From positions 1 through 38,666 of the forward strand of contig JASMFX010000059.1 of the NCBI GenBank assembly GCA_030751555.1: 38,666 bases of DNA, in the 5' to 3' direction. Below, piece by piece: positions 33,059 through 38,666 of the stretch. Positions within the stretch are counted from its first letter, which is position 1; each line of letters opens with the position of its first letter. The notes below the pieces were generated by a model, which saw only the letters and a list, made by a program, of their open reading frames with translations, did not search any database and was not told the origin of the DNA. The DNA is from Candidatus Woesearchaeota archaeon (GTDB lineage Archaea; Nanoarchaeota; Nanoarchaeia; Woesearchaeales; CALCXY01). The position numbers and the translations under genes are program-made.

Positions 33059-33847
33059 TTATTTCTCAAATTTAGTCTCCATAAGAATTAACGATGCTAC
33101 TTTCTGGAATGTGAAGTTACTATTTTTTGAGAAATGGAGGGCAGCGAATTTTTCAAACTCTGGGTCTAGCTTTTCGTCATAATAAATATTTGATTTCCAA
33201 TAATTACGGAGATCTTCTATTGTCGGGATAATGATATTATTGACGAATCTGTAACAGTTTACTGTGCTGAAGTTGTTTATAGCAAATGGAAGAATTTCAT
33301 CTGTCATGAATGTTGTTGTTGATTTTTTTACTCTTTCTGAAAGGTCCATGAATTGGTAGATAAAATCAAACCATCCCTTATTGTTGTTTGAATAGGGTCC
33401 CATTATTGCTATACGTCCGTTTTGATTTAACATGTTATTGAGATTTTTTAAGAGGGCGTTTATGTCATTAGTATAGTATGCTGCATAGATTGATGTTATG
33501 ATATCAAATTTTTGAGATGTTAGTTCTGGGTCTAGATTATCCATGTTCTGCTCAAGAAATTTTATTTTTAGCTGTTGTTTCTTGCTATTTTCTTCTGCTT
33601 CCTTTAGAGATTTGCCTGATAAATCTGCTCCTGTGCAAGCAAACTCTGTTTGGATTTCTTTTGCAAAAGAGAGAAGGTGATTGCCTGTTCCGCATCCCAA
33701 ATCAAATAGGTTATCTTCCTTCTTTAGATTTAGTTTAGGGATTAGCCAAGAAGTTAGGTTTGCGTCTCCAAAGCTCTGGTTGGTCTGGATTCTGCAATCC
33801 AGTTCTTCAGTTAATTGAGATGATTCTTTTTCTTTCAATCTATCCAC
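33059..33847 (-). CDS. SAM-dependent methyltransferase
   Basis: 262 residues. LFDLGCGTGNHLLSFA (about 47-62) is an intact motif I, followed by CTGADLSGKSL (motif II) and FDIITSIYAAYYTNDI (motif IV). NQNGRIAIMGPY is motif VI. The C-terminal part is longer than usual, with charged and aromatic helices. It overlaps the PIG-L deacetylase gene by 13 bases, so the two are probably translationally coupled. The substrate is unknown. A sugar, glycan or small-molecule role is inferred from the operon. Confidence 0.87.
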   Translation of the reverse strand: MDRLKEKESSQLTEELDCRIQTNQSFGDANLTSWLIPKLNLKKEDNLFDLGCGTGNHLLSFAKEIQTEFACTGADLSGKSLKEAEENSKKQQLKIKFLEQNMDNLDPELTSQKFDIITSIYAAYYTNDINALLKNLNNMLNQNGRIAIMGPYSNNNKGWFDFIYQFMDLSERVKKSTTTFMTDEILPFAINNFSTVNCYRFVNNIIIPTIEDLRNYWKSNIYYDEKLDPEFEKFAALHFSKNSNFTFQKVASLILMETKFEK

Positions 33848-34458
33848 CTGATTATTTCATATGCTTCTGCAAATTCGAAATTGGCCATGGCCCCCCTCAG
33901 CTTTGCAAGGTTTTTTATCATTTCTTGGCTTCTCATAGCCCTTACTTGAGAATTGTGCAATGAGTAGCCCTTATTTTTTCTTTCAATATCTATCCTTATA
34001 AAATGATTTGGATTGAATTTCTTATGTGACCACAAAAAATCATGGATTGCTTCGTAGATAATTACTTTTTTAACAAAGAAGTTCTTGTCATGAGGCCTTA
34101 ATGCAACTTGACATGCATTGAATATAGTTTGATGGTCCTGGTTGAATCCAGAATGAGGGATGTATATCTTGTCTGGCTGCAATTTGTTGATTGTATCTTC
34201 AATCTTTCCTATGAAATCAGTAATATTGAAGTGATTTACTTTGTTTTCGTAATCTATTTCGTATTTGAACCCGAAGAATTCAGCAACCGCTTTGATTTCC
34301 TTTTCCTGCTCTGAGACAGGGATCCTATGGTCGGGATCTGGTGGAAGCTTACTTTCATCAATACCGCAAAAGTAGACGTAAGTGTTGTCGTCTAATATTC
34401 CGCCACATCCTAAGACTTCGTCGTCAATATGCGGTGCGATGATTAGTTTTTTTACCAT
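33835..34458 (-). CDS. PIG-L/LmbE-family N-acetylsugar deacetylase
   Basis: 207 residues. The N-terminal LIIAPHIDDEVLGCGG is the family zinc motif (PHxDDE), and IPHSGFNQDHQTIFNA supplies the third ligand His (HxDH motif). Relatives remove acetyl groups from N-acetylglucosamine linked to lipids, mycothiol precursors or glycans. It is the first gene of a four-gene operon with two methyltransferases and a radical SAM enzyme. The start ATG 34458 diverges from a glycosyltransferase gene with about 110 bases between, which must contain both promoters. The length is normal. Confidence 0.92.
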   Translation of the reverse strand: MVKKLIIAPHIDDEVLGCGGILDDNTYVYFCGIDESKLPPDPDHRIPVSEQEKEIKAVAEFFGFKYEIDYENKVNHFNITDFIGKIEDTINKLQPDKIYIPHSGFNQDHQTIFNACQVALRPHDKNFFVKKVIIYEAIHDFLWSHKKFNPNHFIRIDIERKNKGYSLHNSQVRAMRSQEMIKNLAKLRGAMANFEFAEAYEIIRWID

Positions 34459-34567
34459 TTAAATACCTCTTTTAGAGGAGGTCATTATTTAGTTTAAATA
34501 TTTTTTCTCTTCTAATGATGCTTAGATAAACACCATCAAATTTAAAAAAGAATATGTATTCACTCTG

Positions 34568-35551
34568 ATGATGGTATCTTTAACAGTTATTACTCCCATG
34601 TATAATGAAGAGGGTGTTATTTCTGATACTGTTAAAGAGTTAAGGGATACTGTTTCTAAGGATTTTGAGAAGTTTGAACTGATATTTGTTGATGATGGTT
34701 CTGTTGATGATACATATAATGTTGTTGACTCTTTTGCTAAGAAAGATAAGCGGATAAAGGTATTTAGGCATAGGTCTAACTTTGGGAGAGGGGCTGCATT
34801 AAGGACTGGATTTAGACATGCTGCCGGTGAGGTGGTTGTAACTATTGATGCTGATTTGAGTTATAGTCCTTCTTATATTCCATTATTAATTCAGAAGATG
34901 GATGATAGCGGTGCTGATGTTGTTTTGGGTTCTACATTTATGAACGGAGCTAGGATGATTAATGTTCCTTTGTTTAGGGCATTGTTGTCTAAAATTGGAA
35001 ATAAGGTATTGACCTTTTCTATTGATAAGAAACTGACTGTTATTACGTGTGTGTTTAGGGCTTATAAGAAAGAAGTTATTGATTCTTTAGATATAGAAGC
35101 TGATGATAAGACGGTGCATCTTGAAATCCTTTCTAAGGTTTTAGATATGGGGTATAAGGTTGAAGAAGTTCCTACTTCATTGAAATGGAGGAAATTTAGG
35201 GCTGATAAGAATAAGGAGAAGAAAAGGAAGTCCAAATTTAAGATTGGAAGTGTATTTACGCATGCTTTGTTTACATTTTCAGAGAAGCCGTTTTTGTTGC
35301 TTGGCTCTATTGCTTTTCTTATGATAGTTTTTGGATTGGGGATTGGAGGGTTTATTGTATATAGCTGGCTTGCAGATCCTCATGGGACTGGCAAAAGTGC
35401 TTTGCTTATTCTTATGCTGGTGTTGCTTGTAGGTGGACTTCAGGTATTGTTTTTTAATTTTCTAGCCGTGCAGAATAGGAATGTGGTTAAGAGAATGAAT
35501 AGATTGCAAAGAGATGTTTTGTTGAAGGGTAAGGGAAGTAAAGACAAGTAA
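34568..35551 (+). CDS. GT2 glycosyltransferase of the DPM1/GtrB type with two C-terminal membrane helices
   Basis: 327 residues. GT-A domain motifs are VITPMYNEEGVI, FVDDGSVDDT and TIDADLSYSP (DxD). NFGRGAALRTGFRHA is typical of the polyprenyl-phosphate sugar transferase group (DPM1, GtrB, ArnC). The C-terminus has two hydrophobic helices (about 237-264 and 279-301), so the enzyme sits in the membrane and probably loads a sugar from a nucleotide donor onto a polyprenyl phosphate. That fits the dolichol-kinase-like gene nearby. Two adjacent ATG codons (34568, 34571) are equivalent. A TATA-like TTTAAAAA lies about 24 bases upstream. Its stop codon falls inside a 10-base tandem repeat. Confidence 0.9.
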   Translation: MMVSLTVITPMYNEEGVISDTVKELRDTVSKDFEKFELIFVDDGSVDDTYNVVDSFAKKDKRIKVFRHRSNFGRGAALRTGFRHAAGEVVVTIDADLSYSPSYIPLLIQKMDDSGADVVLGSTFMNGARMINVPLFRALLSKIGNKVLTFSIDKKLTVITCVFRAYKKEVIDSLDIEADDKTVHLEILSKVLDMGYKVEEVPTSLKWRKFRADKNKEKKRKSKFKIGSVFTHALFTFSEKPFLLLGSIAFLMIVFGLGIGGFIVYSWLADPHGTGKSALLILMLVLLVGGLQVLFFNFLAVQNRNVVKRMNRLQRDVLLKGKGSKDK

Positions 35552-35591
35552 TGACAAGTAAGGATGAGTAAGGACTAGTAAAAGTAAAGAC
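35538..35591 (+). repeat. Degenerate 10-base tandem repeat across a stop codon
   Basis: Four to five consecutive units of a GTAAnGAnnA pattern: gtaaagacaa, gtaatgacaa, gtaaggatga, gtaaggacta, then gtaaaa and gtaaagac. The TAA of the GT2 gene is in the second unit. The 10-base unit is not a multiple of three, so gain or loss upstream of the stop would shift the frame at the C-terminus. Confidence 0.7.
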
Positions 35592-35618
35592 GTAGGAGAA
35601 CAAGACTAAGGTAATTGA

Positions 35619-37265
35619 TTAAGAAAAGGTAATTAGTATGTCTTTTTCTGGGTTTGTGTTGTTTATCTCTAATTGGATGTTTTGTTGGGTGTGGTGTGTG
35701 CTTATCTTGTAGTTGCTCTTTATGTTTAGTTTTTTTGATGTTGGGATTGTTAGTTGGATGGTTTTGTGGCTTTTGGTTGTTGTTAAGATGTATTTTGTCT
35801 TGTTATTTTTGATAGTTCTTTGTTTTAGTTGGATGTTGCTTCTTTGATCCAGCCAATTGATGTAATCTATTGGGGAGCAAAGGTGAACGTTTTCTGAGAC
35901 TGCCCAATCTAGAAGTTTTGAGTAGATTTTTGACCATGAGGGGTAATCTAGGTTATTGAAAACTCTGTTATGCCATACGACTGAGGCGCATCCTTGGTTG
36001 TTTTTTATTATTTTTAGTAGTTTTAGTGTTTCTTTCCAGACATTGTCTTTTGATTTTACGTTTCTGTCAAAGAAAATTCCGTCCATGATGATGAGAGGGA
36101 GTTCTGTTGTTTTGTAATGTTGGGAAGGGTTTTTTATTGGTTTGAATGGAAGACAGATTGATGCTCTGAAACCATTGATGTCTCTGAAGCCGTAGGTTGT
36201 ATCATACCTCATGTTGTTTTCTTCGTAGATTTCGAAGGTTGAGAGAGTGGAGAATCTTAGGAAGTGTTGTCTTCCCCCTTGGATCTTCAGGTTTATGGTT
36301 GTTTCTAGCTTGTTTTTTTCTTCTGTCAACAGTTCTTGGTTGTTGAATGACTCGTAGCTTCCATGCAGAGCTATCTCTTTGTTGTTCTCTTTTAGGAGGG
36401 TGAATATTTCTTTGAGATTATCTGAGGAGATATCGTATCTTGGATTGATTATGCGTTCTTTTAGTGATTGCTGATTGTTATCTGTCTTTACGAAGAAGTT
36501 GAATGAGGATGAGATGTTGTGTTCTTTTTCTATTTCGATAATTTTTTTGAACTGGTTGTAGTCTGTGAATGAGAAGAGCTTTATGAATAATTGGAAAAGT
36601 TCTTCGAATGATGCACTTAGTCTTGCTTTTCTTAATAGTGTTGATATCCTGACTAATGAGTGTCGTAAATGTTTTAATCTGTCTATGGCGTCTTTTTTAA
36701 TCCCATCTACGTCGTGGGTTAAGCATATTGTTGCTTGTGCAAAGTTTGGATGGAGTGGCTTTTCTATAGGGGTGGTGTTGTTTGAACCTACTAAGTTAAG
36801 CATTATCTCTTTTAATAGGAATATTGATTGGTTGATTATTGGCTGGGAAAAATGGTCTTTGTCAAATCTATTTAAGTCAGACAAGTGGAGGTTTTTGGAA
36901 AGTGAGTTTATGAATGTTCCATTCTCTTCAAGGTTTTTTTCGTGTTCTAATGATAAAAAGTAGATGATTGGCTTTATTATGTCGAAGTTTATGTTGATTT
37001 GGTTTAGATTTTTTTCTTTTTTTGTTGTTATTGGTGAGTCTGATGTGTCTTGTTCTGATCCTGATTTTGAGATGTTGATGAGTGCTTTGTGCTGTATGTT
37101 TTTTTGGGCCAGGGAATAGTTTATGATTAGGTCGAATTGATTTAGGTTTTTTGGAGGGATTGTTGAGAAGTTTAGATTTGAGAGAGTTCCTAATATTTCG
37201 AAGATGTATCTGAAGACGAGTTCTTCTTTGGTCGATATTTTATCAAGTAGTATTAAAATGTTCAT
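35619..37265 (-). CDS. Polysaccharide deacetylase-like (NodB-fold) protein with extra N- and C-terminal domains
   Basis: 548 residues. The N-terminal ~175 residues form a separate domain without a clear name, resembling the region that precedes the deacetylase in DUF7033-type proteins. CLTHDVDG (about 184-191) is the NodB motif with the metal Asp pair. EIALHGSYES carries the His of the second motif, and ASVVWHNRVF the late His. The last ~80 residues are Lys/Asn/Thr-rich with beta character, perhaps a small carbohydrate-binding or scaffold domain. No signal peptide is visible, so it may act on cytosolic, lipid-linked glycan precursors. An in-frame TTG at 37274 is rejected in favour of ATG 37265, which lies 1 base after the wecB stop, indicating an operon. 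Confidence 0.82.
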   Translation of the reverse strand: MNILILLDKISTKEELVFRYIFEILGTLSNLNFSTIPPKNLNQFDLIINYSLAQKNIQHKALINISKSGSEQDTSDSPITTKKEKNLNQININFDIIKPIIYFLSLEHEKNLEENGTFINSLSKNLHLSDLNRFDKDHFSQPIINQSIFLLKEIMLNLVGSNNTTPIEKPLHPNFAQATICLTHDVDGIKKDAIDRLKHLRHSLVRISTLLRKARLSASFEELFQLFIKLFSFTDYNQFKKIIEIEKEHNISSSFNFFVKTDNNQQSLKERIINPRYDISSDNLKEIFTLLKENNKEIALHGSYESFNNQELLTEEKNKLETTINLKIQGGRQHFLRFSTLSTFEIYEENNMRYDTTYGFRDINGFRASICLPFKPIKNPSQHYKTTELPLIIMDGIFFDRNVKSKDNVWKETLKLLKIIKNNQGCASVVWHNRVFNNLDYPSWSKIYSKLLDWAVSENVHLCSPIDYINWLDQRSNIQLKQRTIKNNKTKYILTTTKSHKTIQLTIPTSKKLNIKSNYKISTHHTQQNIQLEINNTNPEKDILITFS

Positions 37266-37266
37266 C

Positions 37267-38352
37267 TTAGCCAAATTTTTCTAATTCTTCCATTATTGTT
37301 GTACTTGGTTTTTCTTTTGGCTCTTTTTTTTCTAGATGGGGATTGAATGAGTTTATTGCGTTTAGTATCTTTTCTTTGTCTGCTCCTACGAGGATGTTTG
37401 CTTTTTGGTCTATTGTGTTTGTCCATTCGGTTGTAGTTCTTAAGGTTATACAAGGTGTTGCTAATTGGAATGCTTCGTTTTGTATGCCTCCTGAGTCTGT
37501 TAAGACTTTTTTTGCGTTTTTCTGCAGGATGAGCATGTCGAAATAGTTTATTGGTTCTATGAGTTTTATTTTGCTGGAGTTTATTTTTTCGATATTGTTT
37601 GATTGTTCTAATGCTTTTTTTGTTCTTGGATGTGCTGGGAAGATTATTGTTTCGTTTGATTCGATCATTGCTTCTACTATGTTGTTTAGATTGTCTATGT
37701 TGTCAGTGTTGCTTTGGCGATGGACTGTTGCTAAGTGGTACTGCTGAGGGTTTAAGTTTAGCTGGTTTAGTATGTTTGAGGTTGCTTCTGCTTTTTTTAT
37801 ATTATTTCCGAGGGATTCATCCATTATGTTTCCTATTACGTGGATGTTTTCTGTTATGTTTTCTTTTATCAGGTTTTGTTTGGATGCGTTGTCTGGGCAG
37901 AATAAGATTGTTGAGCAGTGGTCTGTAATTATCCTGTTTATTTCTTCGGGCATGTCTTTATCGAAAGAGCGCATGCCTGCTTCGATGTGGGCTGTCTTTA
38001 TGTGGAGTTTTTTTGCTGCTAATGCTCCGGCTAATGTTGAATTTGTATCTCCGAAAATTACTACCCAGTCAGGCTTTTCTTTTATCAAGGTTTGTTCAAT
38101 TTTTTCAAGCATAATTGCTGTTTGTTGCCCTTGTGGTCCGGAGCCCACATTTAGATTGTAGTTGGGTTCTGGAATTCCTAATTGTTTGAAGAAAGAATCT
38201 GACATGTTTTTGTCGTAGTGCTGGCCTGTGTGAATTATTATGTGGTTGTGAATAGGGTTGTGATTGTTGTTAGAGTTGTTTGAGAAGGCTATTGATAATG
38301 GGGCTAGTTTTATGAACTGGGGCCTTGCACCGACTATGCTGCAGATTTTCAT
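37267..38352 (-). CDS. wecB: UDP-N-acetylglucosamine 2-epimerase (non-hydrolysing)
   Basis: 361 residues, the normal length. It interconverts UDP-GlcNAc and UDP-ManNAc, a precursor of ManNAc-containing glycans. The GT-B-like fold signatures are GARPQFIKLAPL at the N-terminus, HTGQHYDKNMSD, VFGDTNSTLAGALAA, HIEAGMRSFD followed by PEEINR, and TVHRQSNTDN. LTDSGGIQNEA is in the donor region. It sits in the surface-glycan region between a DegT-type aminotransferase (31 bases upstream) and the deacetylase-like gene (1 base downstream), all on one strand. The nucleotide specificity is inferred from the family. Confidence 0.95.
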   Translation of the reverse strand: MKICSIVGARPQFIKLAPLSIAFSNNSNNNHNPIHNHIIIHTGQHYDKNMSDSFFKQLGIPEPNYNLNVGSGPQGQQTAIMLEKIEQTLIKEKPDWVVIFGDTNSTLAGALAAKKLHIKTAHIEAGMRSFDKDMPEEINRIITDHCSTILFCPDNASKQNLIKENITENIHVIGNIMDESLGNNIKKAEATSNILNQLNLNPQQYHLATVHRQSNTDNIDNLNNIVEAMIESNETIIFPAHPRTKKALEQSNNIEKINSSKIKLIEPINYFDMLILQKNAKKVLTDSGGIQNEAFQLATPCITLRTTTEWTNTIDQKANILVGADKEKILNAINSFNPHLEKKEPKEKPSTTIMEELEKFG

Positions 38353-38383
38353 TTTTTTGGATTGTTATATAGTTACTAGAATG

Positions 38384-38666
38384 TTATTGGAAGCTTTGGA
38401 TTGAGGTTATTATCTTGTTTATGTCATCTTCTGTTAAGGATGGGTGGACTGGTAGTGAGAGTACTTCTTTGCTTAGGGCTTCTGTTACTGGAAAATCTCC
38501 TTCTTTGTATCCTAGATTTTTGAGGAATAGGTGTAGTGGTTTTGGGTAGTAGATATTTGAGCCGACATTGTTAGTTTTTAGGTGTTCCATCAGCTGGTCT
38601 CTTTTGTTGTCTTTAACTTTGATTGTGTATTGGTGGAAGACGTGCTTTGCCCCTTCTTTTACTACA
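38384..38666 (-). CDS. DegT/DnrJ/EryC1/StrS-type sugar aminotransferase, C-terminal part
   Basis: Cut by the window edge: only the last ~93 residues are present, and the reading frame is open to base 38666. The visible part contains HVFHQYTIKV, DQLMEHLKTNNVGSNIYYPK and PLHLF, and ends with LSLPVHPSLTEDDINKI. These are the C-terminal landmarks of PLP-dependent sugar aminotransferases that make amino sugars such as 4-amino-4,6-dideoxy sugars. The ATG at 38590 is internal and not the true start. It is the first visible gene of an operon with wecB and the deacetylase-like gene. The sugar product is not known. Confidence 0.88.
   Translation of the reverse strand, partial: VVKEGAKHVFHQYTIKVKDNKRDQLMEHLKTNNVGSNIYYPKPLHLFLKNLGYKEGDFPVTEALSKEVLSLPVHPSLTEDDINKIITSIQSFQ

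Noticed and set aside
34459..34567. Possible C/D box RNA (TGATG near 34517 and CTGA near 34562)
   Set aside because: The box spacing and sequences are weak, and the stretch must hold two divergent promoters. The match is probably chance.
37343..38161. Plus-strand open frames opposite wecB
   Set aside because: They are antisense shadows. wecB on the minus strand has complete family motifs over its whole length.

Overview
The window is AT-rich archaeal chromosomal DNA. The evidence is an archaeal-type 16S and 23S rRNA, two tRNA genes with bulge-helix-bulge introns, Sec61-beta, an archaeal NAC, Kae1, membrane-anchored LonB, a class III (pilin-type) signal peptide and eL41. Most genes have a TATA box about 26-28 bases before the start codon, which suggests largely leaderless mRNAs. 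Small secreted and membrane proteins, a tail-less S-adenosylhomocysteine hydrolase and an ITGNV-type sequence after a signal peptide suggest a DPANN archaeon, perhaps of the Woesearchaeota/Pacearchaeota kind. That placement is by eye and a 16S search would settle it.

Layout. 1-5.4 kb: a two-domain PLD lipoprotein, a PfkB kinase, a YggS-type PLP protein, and an Lrp regulator paired with a large Cys/Asp-rich surface protein. 5.4-10.1 kb: AhcY, two facing gene remnants (the C-terminus of a RAD55/KaiC ATPase and a headless pilin-like gene), an intact pilin-like gene, Sec61-beta, NAC, an unknown helical protein, a MinD-like ATPase, a membrane protein and tRNA-His. 10.2-13.8 kb: a 1184-residue secreted protein with beta-helix, TolB-like propeller, dockerin and FlgD-like sorting domains, a combination typical of bacteria. 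13.8-18.9 kb: an rRNA operon of 16S, tRNA-Ala(UGC) and 23S, with complete processing stems, no adjacent 5S, and two introns in the tRNA. 19-26.9 kb: a four-helix-bundle protein, Kae1, LonB, a metallo-beta-lactamase-fold hydrolase, a site-2-protease relative lacking the first His of its HExxH, a TraB protein, eL41 and several unknown proteins.

26.9-31.6 kb holds the most striking system: a compact set for ADP-L-glycero-D-manno-heptose synthesis and use. It contains an HldD-like epimerase, a split HldE (kinase and adenylyltransferase), the GmhB phosphatase, a GT9 heptosyltransferase, and an embedded dolichol-kinase/CTP-transferase-like membrane enzyme. An archaeon has no lipopolysaccharide, so the heptose probably goes onto a lipid-linked glycan, S-layer or other surface polymer. 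31.5-38.7 kb continues as a surface-glycan region. It has a four-gene operon (PIG-L deacetylase, methyltransferase, radical SAM enzyme, methyltransferase), a DPM/GtrB-like glycosyltransferase, a polysaccharide deacetylase-like protein, WecB, and the end of a DegT-type aminotransferase cut by the window edge.

No transposon, integrase, CRISPR array or replication origin was seen.
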